The notes below the pieces were generated by a model, which saw only the letters and a list, made by a program, of their open reading frames with translations, made no database searches and was not told the DNA's origin. The translations under genes were made by a program, and so were the position numbers. A stretch of DNA of 64,000 nucleotides from Cupriavidus plantarum (GTDB taxonomy: Bacteria; Pseudomonadota; Gammaproteobacteria; Burkholderiales; Burkholderiaceae), in the NCBI RefSeq assembly GCF_905397285.1, contig NZ_CAJPUX010000002.1:620001-684000 (forward strand), written 5' to 3'. Positions 35,129 to 43,194 of the stretch are shown here, one piece after another; position 1 is the first letter of the stretch; each line of letters begins with the position of its first letter.

Positions 35129-35770
35129 ATGACTGCCATGACCACTCCCTCCCTGCTGGACCGCCTCGCCAACGTGCCCGTGATCCCCGTCCTCGAATAC
35201 CACTCGGTGGAAGAGGCCCTGCACGTGAGCGAGGCGCTCGTGACCGGCGGCCTGCCGTGGCTCGAGATCACGCTGCGCACGCCGGTGGCGCTCGACGCCA
35301 TCCGAGAGGTCGCCAGGGCGCTGCCGCAGGCGGTGGTCGGCGCGGGTACCGTGCTCAACACGGACCAACTGCATGCCGTGCGCGATGCGGGCGCGCAGTT
35401 CGCCGTCTCCCCGGGCCTGACGCAGACGCTGGCCGAGGGCGCGCGCGAAGCAGGTATCTCGCTGCTGCCGGGCGTCGCCACGGCCAGCGAGGCGATGTTC
35501 GCGCTCGAAAGCGGCTTTACGTTCCTGAAGTTTTTCCCCGCTGAAGCGGCGGGCGGCGTGCCGATGCTGAAGTCGCTGTACGGCCCCCTCGCACAATTGA
35601 AGTTTTGCCCGACGGGCGGCATCGACGCGGCCAGGGCGCCGACCTATCTGGCGCTGCCCAACGTCGTCTGCGTGGGCGGCTCGTGGGTGGTGCCGAAGGA
35701 TGCGGTCGCGGGCAAGGACTGGGCGCGTATCCGCGGACTCGCCGAGGAGGCCTCGCGGCTGCGCAAGTAA
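35129..35770 (+). CDS. eda: 2-dehydro-3-deoxy-phosphogluconate (KDPG) aldolase
   Basis: 213-residue class I aldolase. The catalytic Glu46 (GLPWLEITLRTP) and the Schiff-base Lys134 (FTFLKFFPAEAAGG) are present, with GAGTVL, SPG and PTGGI phosphate-site motifs. It cleaves KDPG to pyruvate and glyceraldehyde 3-phosphate. It is the last gene of the deaminase-kinase-aldolase operon. This copy appears dedicated to the cluster; the Entner-Doudoroff dehydratase edd is not in the window. ATG 35138 is an alternative start. Confidence 0.92.
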   Translation: MTAMTTPSLLDRLANVPVIPVLEYHSVEEALHVSEALVTGGLPWLEITLRTPVALDAIREVARALPQAVVGAGTVLNTDQLHAVRDAGAQFAVSPGLTQTLAEGAREAGISLLPGVATASEAMFALESGFTFLKFFPAEAAGGVPMLKSLYGPLAQLKFCPTGGIDAARAPTYLALPNVVCVGGSWVVPKDAVAGKDWARIRGLAEEASRLRK

Positions 35771-35801
35771 GGCTGCACCAATAAGGCTGCCTTGAATGTG
35801 G

Positions 35802-35825
35802 AACGGGCGCCCGAGGGCGCCCGTT
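35802..35825. terminator. 11-bp stem hairpin between convergent genes
   Basis: AACGGGCGCCC (35802-35812), loop GA, GGGCGCCCGTT (35815-35825) is a perfect stem 31 nt after eda and 51 nt after the entericidin-like stop. The T-run is weak, but the position fits a bidirectional terminator. Confidence 0.7.
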
Positions 35826-35876
35826 GTCACTGCCGCATTGCAGTGGGCTGATTGCGATGCGCTTATTTCGCCCAGC

Positions 35877-36008
35877 TTACTTCGCCCGCTCAGCCGAATT
35901 CTCCAGCTTCTGGCCGCCTTTCTGCACGTCCTGGCCAACGCCAGCCATCGTGTTGCAGCCCGCCAGGAACGTGGCAACCAGCATGCCCAGGATCCATGCT
36001 TTTTTCAT
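35877..36008 (-). CDS. entericidin A/B-like small lipoprotein
   Basis: 43 residues. It has a Lys-rich start, a hydrophobic stretch and the lipobox LAGC with Cys18, then NTMAGVGQDVQKGGQKLENSA, the entericidin pattern. GAGGAG lies nine bases before the ATG at 36008. Entericidins are tiny membrane lipoproteins first described as an antidote/toxin pair linked to programmed lysis in E. coli; many proteobacteria carry one alone. Function here is not known. It is downstream-convergent with eda. Confidence 0.85.
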   Translation of the reverse strand: MKKAWILGMLVATFLAGCNTMAGVGQDVQKGGQKLENSAERAK

Positions 36009-36143
36009 CTTCCGACTCCTCATCAGTGGGTGGTGTGGGCCGGGCAGAATTTACCGGCTGCCCTTGTGCATAAAGATGGACGATGGACGGCGGCGTGTAA
36101 ATTGGTCAACGTCTGACACGCGTGTGCGTGTTCCTCTGACACG

Positions 36144-37400
36144 CTAGCCCGCAGCCAGCAACTGGCGGGCGCGCGAAACGATCGCCCCGTGCGTCTGGGC
36201 CAGCCAGTGAGCGGGGAACGGCTGCGCCAGCAGGTAGCCCTGCATGCTGTGGCACCCCCAGTCGCGGACCATCTCGAGTTGCCGGCGCGTTTCCACGCCC
36301 TTGGCGCAGACCACCGCGCCGCTCTCGCGGGCGAGGGTGCAGGCCGCGCGCAGCGGCTCCGCATCGTCCGCGCGCGAGGCTTGCCCCAAATGCCGGGCGT
36401 CGAGCGTGACCGCGTCGGGACGCAGGCGCTCCAGCGCGCGGCGTGCCGGCGGGGTATCCGTGAAGTCGCCAAGCGCAATGCGCACGCCCGCCTCGCGCAG
36501 CATCGCGGCCTTGCGCGCGCTCGCGGGATCGTCGGGCACGATGCCGGCCGGCACCTCGACGCACAGGCGGCCTTCGGGCACCCCGAAGTCCTCGACACTG
36601 CGGCGCAGGAGGTCCAGCGTCTGGGTGCCGAGCAGTTGCTCGCTCGATGCCAGCAGCATGAACTGGACGGGGGCCACGGCTTCGGTGGCGCGCATCAGCG
36701 GCAGCAGCGTCTGCAGCAGCCAGCCGCCGATCTCATGCATCATGCCGAGCGTTTCGGCCGCCGGCAGAAAGTCCTGCGGCGCAACGCGGCCGAACAACGC
36801 ATGCTGCCAGCGGACGCGGACGGTGTAACCCGATACCTCCGCCGTGGCGAACGTCGCCCGCGGCTGCAGCTGCAATCCGAACTCGCCGCGCGCGAGGGCA
36901 TCGGGCAGCGCGGCAAGCAGGGTGCCCAGTCGCGGTGATACCGGTGCGGCCGCATTGACGATGCCATCGCCGCCGCGCCGATAGACCTGCAGCATGGCGT
37001 CGAACGCAAGCTGGAAGTTGCGTTCGGTGGCGATTTCCGGGTGGTCGAGCGAGGTGCCGATGCTGCAGGACAGGAAGAGTTCGTAGCCGTCGATCTGGAA
37101 AGGGCGGCCGAGCGCGGCGGCGATGCTGGCGCCGATCGACGCGGCGCCGACGCCTTCGGGCAGCACGCATGCCGCGCCGATGTCGGCGGGGCCAAGCCAG
37201 TGCATGACGGCGGGCGTGGCGGCGACGCTGCCGACGCGCGCCTGGATGCACGCGCGCAGCCGGTCGGCGCGCGCCGGGCCGATCGTCTCGCAGACGTTCT
37301 GAAACCGGTCGAGGCGGATGACTAAGACGGCGAGGGGGTGCGCGGTACCGGCGGCGGCGCGGTGCGAGTCGAGGGCGGCGATGAAATGAGCGAGTTGCAC
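36144..37400 (-). CDS. degenerate GGDEF-EAL domain protein
   Basis: 418 residues with a GGDEF-like region (about 20-150) and an EAL-like region (about 160-410). The GGDEF loop is replaced by LGPADIG. In the EAL half the EAL motif is VRVRW, the metal-binding Asn region reads LLASSEQL, DDFG is GDFT, the catalytic Lys of LKID is Thr (VTLD), and EGVET reads KGVET. Neither synthesis nor hydrolysis of cyclic di-GMP is likely. It may bind a ligand or a protein partner. It lacks membrane segments. Confidence 0.85.
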   Translation of the reverse strand: MQLAHFIAALDSHRAAAGTAHPLAVLVIRLDRFQNVCETIGPARADRLRACIQARVGSVAATPAVMHWLGPADIGAACVLPEGVGAASIGASIAAALGRPFQIDGYELFLSCSIGTSLDHPEIATERNFQLAFDAMLQVYRRGGDGIVNAAAPVSPRLGTLLAALPDALARGEFGLQLQPRATFATAEVSGYTVRVRWQHALFGRVAPQDFLPAAETLGMMHEIGGWLLQTLLPLMRATEAVAPVQFMLLASSEQLLGTQTLDLLRRSVEDFGVPEGRLCVEVPAGIVPDDPASARKAAMLREAGVRIALGDFTDTPPARRALERLRPDAVTLDARHLGQASRADDAEPLRAACTLARESGAVVCAKGVETRRQLEMVRDWGCHSMQGYLLAQPFPAHWLAQTHGAIVSRARQLLAAG

Positions 37401-37676
37401 GGCGGGGGAAGATGACTGTTGCTCTGCCGACGCTAATGCGTGATGTTTTTATTGTGTGCAGGCTCGCATCATACGGTAGCCCGGGAGGGAAGCAGAAGAC
37501 GCGGGCGGCGCGGCGTGCGCCAGCCGCCCCTTGCTGTTGTTTCTCGTCTATGAGCGGGAATGTCCTAACCTTCGGCGTATTGACCCGAGGACAACGCTTG
37601 CAGTAATGGGGGAGGGCGCGGTTTTCCCCTCCCTGAGATGGGCCATCAGCCCGTCGTCTCCTGCGCGGACGGGCGA

Positions 37677-38990
37677 TCAGCCGGTCGTTTCTGGCTCGGG
37701 GCCGTCCTCGGGCGGGATGCGGGAGGCCAGCACCTTGTCGATGCGCTTGCCGTCCATGTCGATGATCTCGAATTTCCAGCCGTCCCACTCGACGGTGTCG
37801 GCGGTCTGCGGCAGGCGGCCGAGCAGCAGCAACAGCATGCCCGACAGCGTGTGGTAACGCTCCTTGTCCTCTTCCGGCACCACGCGGATGCCCGTGCGGT
37901 CCTTGAGTTCCGGCACCGGAATCAACCCGTCGAGCAGCCACGAACCGTCGTCGCGCTGCACGGCCCACTCCTCTCCGGCCGTCTCCGTCTTGAATTCGCC
38001 CGTGATGGCTTCGACCAGGTCCTGCAGCGTCACGAGGCCGAGCACCTCCCCGTACTCGTCGATCACGAACGCCATCTGGCCGCCCGACGCGCGGAAGTTC
38101 TCGAGCAGCTCCATGCCCGTCACGCTTTCGGGCACGAACACGGCCGCCTGGAGCACCGCCGTCAGTTCCGCGCGCTCGCCGCGCAGCCGGCGCGCCAGCA
38201 GCTGGCGCGCGCTCACCACGCCGAGAATGTCATGCATGCCGCCGCGCACGACCGGAAAGCGCGAATGGTCGGATTCCTCGATGCGGCGCAGGTTTTCTTC
38301 CTCGGTCGCTTCCACGTCGAGGGCGATCACGTCGCCGCGAGGGACCATCAGCGAGGCGATCTGGCGATCGTCCAGCCGGAACACATTGCGTACCATCGTG
38401 TGCTCGTGGTGCTCGATCACGCCGGCTTCGGACCCTTCCACGAGCAGCGCGTGGATTTCCTCCTCGGTCACGGCGGGACCGCGATCCGACTTCACGCCCA
38501 GCAGGCGCAGGACCAGCAGCGTGGAGCCGGACAACAGCTTCACGAACGGTTTCGAGGCGACCGACAGGAACGAGATGGGGCGCGCGACGAGGCGCGCGAT
38601 GGCTTCCGGCGCGAGCTGGCCCAGCCGCTTGGGTACGAGCTCGCCGAGCACGATCGAGAAATAGGTCAGGCCCGCCACCACGATCGCGGTGGCTACGTAA
38701 CCGGCCGTGGTCGCCGCCATGCCGAACTGTTGCAGCCACGCGCCCAGCGGCGCGGCGAGGGTCGATTCACCGACCACGCCGTTGAGCACGCCGATCGACG
38801 TGATACCGATCTGCACGGTAGAGAGGAAGCGCGTGGGATCCTCGCCAAGCTTGACCGCGGCAAGCGCGCCGCGGTCACCGTCCTCGATCAGGCGCTGCAG
38901 CCGCGCCTTGCGCGCGGTGACGAGCGCGATCTCGGACATCGCGAACAGACCATTGAGAAGAATCAGCGCCAGCAGTATGGCAATTTCCAT
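37677..38990 (-). CDS. CNNM/hemolysin-C-like protein with CBS pair and CorC domain
   Basis: 437 residues. The N-terminal CNNM membrane domain (ILLALILLNGLFAMSEIALVTARKARLQRL, and helices to about 190) is followed by two CBS motifs (about 215-335, VTEEEIHALLVEGSEAG, MVPRGDVIALD, SGGQMAFVIDEYGEVLGLVTLQDLVEAI) and a C-terminal CorC_HlyC domain (GSWLLDGLIPVPELKD). Family members export or regulate Mg2+/Co2+. Despite the hemolysin name there is no sign of a toxin. The start at 38990 begins the first helix. Confidence 0.9.
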   Translation of the reverse strand: MEIAILLALILLNGLFAMSEIALVTARKARLQRLIEDGDRGALAAVKLGEDPTRFLSTVQIGITSIGVLNGVVGESTLAAPLGAWLQQFGMAATTAGYVATAIVVAGLTYFSIVLGELVPKRLGQLAPEAIARLVARPISFLSVASKPFVKLLSGSTLLVLRLLGVKSDRGPAVTEEEIHALLVEGSEAGVIEHHEHTMVRNVFRLDDRQIASLMVPRGDVIALDVEATEEENLRRIEESDHSRFPVVRGGMHDILGVVSARQLLARRLRGERAELTAVLQAAVFVPESVTGMELLENFRASGGQMAFVIDEYGEVLGLVTLQDLVEAITGEFKTETAGEEWAVQRDDGSWLLDGLIPVPELKDRTGIRVVPEEDKERYHTLSGMLLLLLGRLPQTADTVEWDGWKFEIIDMDGKRIDKVLASRIPPEDGPEPETTG

Positions 38991-39174
38991 CAGGGTGCAC
39001 GCCCTGTCGCGCGCGGGTATTGAAGAAGAAGGCCTAGCATACCACCCGCGTGTGACGTCGGTCGCGCAAACCGGGGCGACGCCCGGCGGGAAACGTGCGG
39101 ACGTGTTAACATCGCTCCGCCGTCGGAGAGCCATCTTCGCGGCAACCTGACGTTTTTGTTCACGTCTGTAGTCA

Positions 39175-39330
39175 CGTCTTCAGGGCGGGGTGAAAGTCCC
39201 CACCGGCGGTATGTCGCATCGGGTCCGTACGACCGGCGGCGAGCCCGCGAGCGCCCGCATGCGAATGCGGGGTCAGCAGACCTGGTGAGAGGCCAGGGCC
39301 GACGGTCATAGTCCGGATGAAAGAAGATGC
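39175..39330 (+). ncRNA. FMN riboswitch (RFN element)
   Basis: The conserved RFN blocks are all visible: AGGGCGGGGTGAAAGTCCCC at 39182-39201, GCCCGCGAGC at 39242-39251, GTCAGCAGACCTGGTGAGAG at 39272-39291, and GGGCCGACGGTCATAGTCCG at 39297-39316. The closing stem P1 pairs CGTCTTC (39175-39181) with GAAGATG (39323-39329). It lies in the leader of ribB and should turn the gene off when FMN is plentiful. Confidence 0.97.
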
Positions 39331-39343
39331 GGCGCCGCCTCGC

Positions 39344-39373
39344 GATTTGTCGTGATTTGTCATGATTCGTCGT
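39344..39373 (+). repeat. 10-bp tandem repeat downstream of the riboswitch
   Basis: Three copies of GATTTGTCGT (39344-39353), GATTTGTCAT (39354-39363) and GATTCGTCGT (39364-39373) lie in the ribB leader between the aptamer and the start codon. Confidence 0.8.
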
Positions 39374-39419
39374 GCGTGTGAACACGCGCGCGTGTTGCGC
39401 GTCGGCGCCTGTCCTCCCC

Positions 39420-39458
39420 TGAAACGCCCACCGTCCTGTGCTTATCTGGAGCGTTTCA
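39420..39458 (+). promoter_or_regulatory. start-site-sequestering hairpin of ribB leader
   Basis: TGAAACGC (39420-39427) and GCGTTTCA (39451-39458) form a perfect 8-bp stem. The right arm overlaps the ribosome-binding region (TGGAGC) and ends directly before the ATG at 39459. It is a likely expression platform by which the riboswitch controls translation. Confidence 0.65.
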
Positions 39459-40136
39459 ATGCTGACCCTCGCAACAACCCCCGCAACATCCCCCGCCGAC
39501 TCCGCTCGTTCCGCCGCCGCCTCCGCGCTGGCCGAGCGTATCGCCCTCGCGCTCGACGCCATGCGCGAGGGACGTCCCGTCGTGCTGCTCGACGACGACG
39601 ACCGCGAGAACGAGGCCGACCTGATTCTTGCCGCCGAGCGGCTGACGCCCGCCAACATGGCCATGATGATCCGCGAATGCAGCGGCATCGTCTGCCTGTG
39701 CCTGCCGAGCGAACGCGTGCGCGAGCTCGGCCTGCGTCCGATGGTCGAGAACAACCGCAGCCAGTACGGCACCGCCTTCACGGTCTCGATCGAAGCGCGG
39801 GAGGGCGTGACCACCGGCGTCAGCGCGATCGACCGCATCACGACCATCCACGCCGCCGTCTCCGGCAAGGCCGACGCCATCGTCAGCCCGGGTCACGTGT
39901 TTCCGCTCGTCGCGCGCGACGGCGGCGTCCTCGTGCGCCGCGGTCATACCGAAGGCTCGGTCGACCTCGCGCGTCTCGCGGGCCTGTCGCCGGCGGCCGT
40001 GCTGTGCGAACTGATGAACCCCGACGGCACGATGGCGCGCCAGCCGGAAGCACTCGTCTTCGCCCGCGAACATGGCCTGCCGGTGCTGACGATCGCCGAC
40101 CTCGTCACGTGGCGCGAGGCCAACCCCGAAGGTTGA
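39459..40136 (+). CDS. ribB: 3,4-dihydroxy-2-butanone 4-phosphate synthase
   Basis: 225 residues, a single RibB domain without the GTP cyclohydrolase II half. It converts ribulose 5-phosphate to L-3,4-dihydroxy-2-butanone 4-phosphate plus formate in riboflavin synthesis. Motifs: [11 protein letters not shown] (metal), [62 protein letters not shown]. The N-terminus is about 20 residues longer than minimal. It stands alone behind the FMN riboswitch, which suggests it is an extra, FMN-regulated copy besides a main rib operon. Confidence 0.96.
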   Translation: MLTLATTPATSPADSARSAAASALAERIALALDAMREGRPVVLLDDDDRENEADLILAAERLTPANMAMMIRECSGIVCLCLPSERVRELGLRPMVENNRSQYGTAFTVSIEAREGVTTGVSAIDRITTIHAAVSGKADAIVSPGHVFPLVARDGGVLVRRGHTEGSVDLARLAGLSPAAVLCELMNPDGTMARQPEALVFAREHGLPVLTIADLVTWREANPEG

Positions 40137-40250
40137 GCCGGACGCCGCGCAATAAAATTGAAACAATACGCTGGGCGGGGGTCAATGCCCCCGCATGCGT
40201 ATGCGACAATCGGGCCCTGCTTTGACTCCCGTCCGCACGAGGGCAGCCCC

Positions 40251-40745
40251 ATGTCTCGATCTGTTCGTCTCGTTCCCGCCGCCATGGCCATCGCCATCGC
40301 GGCTACCTGCTTCACCGCCGCGGCGCATGCCGATGACGGCATCGACCTTCCCGGTGCCCGGTCTCCGATGGGCGGTGGCACACCTGAAATGACATCCCCC
40401 GATCCGCAGCGCTGGCTGCCGTTGCTCGGCAATAGCGGCATGGTCTCGTACTTCGACCAGACCGCCGTGCGGCGTCGTGGCAGCGAAGTCGGCGTGGTGG
40501 TGGTGCGCAATTCGCCGGCCGGCGTGATCCGCACCACGAGCGGCGAGACCATCCGCTCATCGCTCAAGCGCATGGTGCTGAACTGCGCCACGTCGATGTA
40601 CGCGGTGGTCGAGCAGACGCTATATAGCAAGCGCTTCGCGCGCGGCGAGTCCATCTACACGATCCACGCGCCGCAGCTCGGCAAGCCGCAGCGCGCGCAG
40701 TCCGGCACCATCGCCGGCGAGCTCATCGACAAACTCTGCCGCTGA
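40251..40745 (+). CDS. surface-adhesin E-like exported protein
   Basis: 164 residues with a signal peptide (LVPAAMAIAIAATCFTAAAHA). The mature part holds the segment GNSGMVSYFDQTAVRRRGSEVGVVVVRN followed by RMVLNCATSMYAVVEQTLYS, the pattern of the surface-adhesin protein E family (named after Haemophilus protein E). Many homologues in beta-proteobacteria have no tested function. The start at 40251 fits the signal peptide. It is convergent with another small exported protein. Confidence 0.7.
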   Translation: MSRSVRLVPAAMAIAIAATCFTAAAHADDGIDLPGARSPMGGGTPEMTSPDPQRWLPLLGNSGMVSYFDQTAVRRRGSEVGVVVVRNSPAGVIRTTSGETIRSSLKRMVLNCATSMYAVVEQTLYSKRFARGESIYTIHAPQLGKPQRAQSGTIAGELIDKLCR

Positions 40746-40792
40746 GCGCGCGCACTGAGCCAGCGTACTGAGCGAGCGGTACCCGCGTGCCG

Positions 40793-40816
40793 GTCCGTCA
40801 GTCCGTCAGTCTGTCA
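40793..40816 (+). repeat. 8-bp tandem repeat
   Basis: GTCCGTCA, GTCCGTCA, GTCTGTCA at 40793-40816, between two convergent genes and running into the last codons of the minus-strand one. Confidence 0.8.
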
Positions 40817-41215
40817 CTCCGATACCTGACGCGCCTTCCACTGGCCGTTCGACTGCTTGCAGAACCAGCCCGACCACGCCTCGGTCGCGCTGCCGCGCTT
40901 GAGTTCCGACTTCAGACGGCGGCACGGCTGGCCTTTGTCCGTCTTGCTCTGCACGGGCGTGATCGTGCCGTCGACCGCCTGGCGGCGGCCCTCCGCCGGG
41001 TAATGCCATTCCACCGCCGTGTCGTCGGCGGTGTCGACGAGCGCCTTCCTGACGATCTTCTGCAGCGATGCGGCTTCCTTCTGGTTCAGCGTGCCAACGA
41101 TGCTCCCGGACAGGTAATGATCGAAGTAGGCCAGGGCGGGGGCGCTGGCGACGAGCATCATAGTGGGGACCAGGCCCGCAAGCAGTGCGGACCGAATCGA
41201 CTTCCGAGTGGGCAT
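40814..41215 (-). CDS. RT0821/Lpp0805-like surface protein
   Basis: 133 residues with a signal peptide (ALLAGLVPTMMLVASAPALA). The mature part contains SGSIVGTLNQKEAASLQKIV, then WHYPAEGRRQAVDGTITPVQ, CRRLKSEL and GWFCKQSNGQWK, with two cysteines that probably pair. This is the pattern of the 17-kDa-antigen-related RT0821/Lpp0805 surface family. Function unknown. AGGAG seven bases upstream supports the start at 41215. Confidence 0.75.
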   Translation of the reverse strand: MPTRKSIRSALLAGLVPTMMLVASAPALAYFDHYLSGSIVGTLNQKEAASLQKIVRKALVDTADDTAVEWHYPAEGRRQAVDGTITPVQSKTDKGQPCRRLKSELKRGSATEAWSGWFCKQSNGQWKARQVSE

Positions 41216-41496
41216 GACGGCTCCTGAAGGTAGTGACAATGATGGGAGGGCGGCCGCCCGGATCGCTCCGAAGTGGCGCCTCGTCCATTGTATGCGCGAC
41301 GTGCGCGTCCGCCACCATGCCGCGTCAGCGTCTCTTGGGGTGGGAACGTCGTCGGCGATGGCCGGGCAAAAGTGGGCGATCGCCCGCAAACGCTTGCCTG
41401 GAGCGGCTTGCAGCCGACAGGGGTTTCATTTTGTTGCAAACCTTGCGTGCACGAAACGTGACTTTTTAGACGCGAATTGTTAAGGTCTGCCCTCGC

Positions 41497-43194
41497 ATGG
41501 TGACGATGGTCCGGCTCTTGCTCCGTCCCATCGCCCGCGCTTTCCCGACCCTCAACCGCACGATTCCACCGGCCTTCATGACCGCCACGCCTTCGCCAGA
41601 TCTGTCGCTCAGTTCCGCCTGCCCACCGCCCGAGATGCGCGCACGTGCCGCTTCCGGACGCCTGCATGGAAGACTGGGGCGATGGCTCGGCGCCGGCGCG
41701 CTCATGTTGTCCACGCTGTTGGGAGCCACCGCCGCGCACGCGTTCGACTTCGAGACCGTGTCCGCGCGCGCGCGGCAGCTGGCGGGCGCGCCTTACAAGC
41801 CTGCCCAGCAAAATCTGCCACGCGAACTCGCGGAGCTGTCCTACGAGCGCTACAAGGACATCGAATACAAGCCCGAACGCTTTGCGTGGCGCAACGCGCG
41901 GCTGCCGTTCGAGCTGTCGTTCTTCCACGAAGGCATGGTGTTCGACCAGCCTGTGCGCATCAATGAAGTCGTTGGCGGCAGCGTGCGCGAATTCCGCTTC
42001 GATCCCACGGCGTTCAACTACGGCCCGCACAAAGTCGATCCGGCCAAGCTCAAGGGGCTCGGATTTGCCGGGTTCCGCCTGATGTACCCCGTCAACCAGG
42101 GCAGCAAGGGCAAGAAAGACGAGCTCGCATCGTTCCTCGGCGCCAGTTATTTCCGCGCGCTCGGCCGCGACCAGTGGTACGGCCTGTCGGCACGCGGCCT
42201 GGCCGTGGATACCGGCCTGAATTCCGGCGAGGAGTTTCCGCGCTTCACCGAATTCTGGATCGAGCGTCCGGGGCCGAACGACAAGCAGCTGACACTCTAC
42301 GCGCTGATGGACTCGCGGCGCTTGTCGGGCGCGTATCGCTTCATCATCAAGCCCGGTACGGAAACTGTCATGGAGGTCAAGGCGCGACTATTCTTGCGAG
42401 AGAACGTCACGAAGCTCGGCCTCGCCCCGCTGACCAGCATGTATCTGTTCGGCGAGAATCAGCCGTCTGGCACGCTCGACTTCCGTCCCGAAGTGCACGA
42501 CTCGGATGGCCTGTCGATTCATCTCGGCACGGGTGAATGGGTCTGGCGCCCGCTCGTGAATCCGAAGCGCCTGCTCGTGACGTCGTTCGCCTCGACCAAT
42601 CCGCAGGGGTTCGGCCTCATGCAACGCGATCGCAGCTTCGACAACTATCAGGAGATCGGCTCCTGGTATGAGCGCCGCCCGAGCGGCTGGGTCGAGCCGC
42701 GCGGCAACTGGGGCTCGGGCCGCATCGAGCTTGTGCAGATCCCGACGCCGGACGAGACCAACGACAACATCGTCGCGTACTGGATTCCCGACAATCCGCC
42801 GAAGCCGAAGCAGGCCTTCGACTACGAATACCGCCTGCTGTGGCAAAAGGAGACCGCCAACCTGCCGCCGCTGTCGTGGGTCACGCAGACCCGGCGCGGG
42901 CAGGGCCTCACACGCAAGCCTGACGATACGAGCTTCTCGCTGACCGTCGATTTCGAAGGTCCCGCGTTCAAGAAGCTGCCGGAGGAGACGAAGCTGGAGC
43001 CCGTGATCTCGGCCGATGCCAATGGTGAACTGCTCAAGACGTCGGTGGTACGGAACGAGGCAACGGGCGGATGGCGCATGACGATGTTCCTGCGCCGCAA
43101 GGACGAGAACAAGCCGGTTGAGTTGCGCGGCTATCTTCGCAACGGCAATACGACTCTTTCCGAGACATGGAGCTACATCTTACCCCCCGGCTAA
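41497..43194 (+). CDS. opgG: periplasmic glucans biosynthesis protein G
   Basis: 565 residues. A long N-terminal leader ends in a Sec signal ([23 protein letters not shown]), then [20 protein letters not shown] opens the mature OpgG fold. OpgG acts in the periplasm on the beta-1,2-glucan backbone made by OpgH to form osmoregulated periplasmic glucans. Family segments [16 protein letters not shown] and [19 protein letters not shown] are intact. The start is uncertain: 41497 has only AAGG upstream, and 41578 and 41635 are alternatives. It overlaps opgH by 28 bp. Confidence 0.93.
   Translation: MVTMVRLLLRPIARAFPTLNRTIPPAFMTATPSPDLSLSSACPPPEMRARAASGRLHGRLGRWLGAGALMLSTLLGATAAHAFDFETVSARARQLAGAPYKPAQQNLPRELAELSYERYKDIEYKPERFAWRNARLPFELSFFHEGMVFDQPVRINEVVGGSVREFRFDPTAFNYGPHKVDPAKLKGLGFAGFRLMYPVNQGSKGKKDELASFLGASYFRALGRDQWYGLSARGLAVDTGLNSGEEFPRFTEFWIERPGPNDKQLTLYALMDSRRLSGAYRFIIKPGTETVMEVKARLFLRENVTKLGLAPLTSMYLFGENQPSGTLDFRPEVHDSDGLSIHLGTGEWVWRPLVNPKRLLVTSFASTNPQGFGLMQRDRSFDNYQEIGSWYERRPSGWVEPRGNWGSGRIELVQIPTPDETNDNIVAYWIPDNPPKPKQAFDYEYRLLWQKETANLPPLSWVTQTRRGQGLTRKPDDTSFSLTVDFEGPAFKKLPEETKLEPVISADANGELLKTSVVRNEATGGWRMTMFLRRKDENKPVELRGYLRNGNTTLSETWSYILPPG

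Noticed and set aside
37638..39023. 461-codon open frame on the plus strand
   Set aside because: Antisense shadow of the CNNM/CBS gene; composition typical of such shadows.
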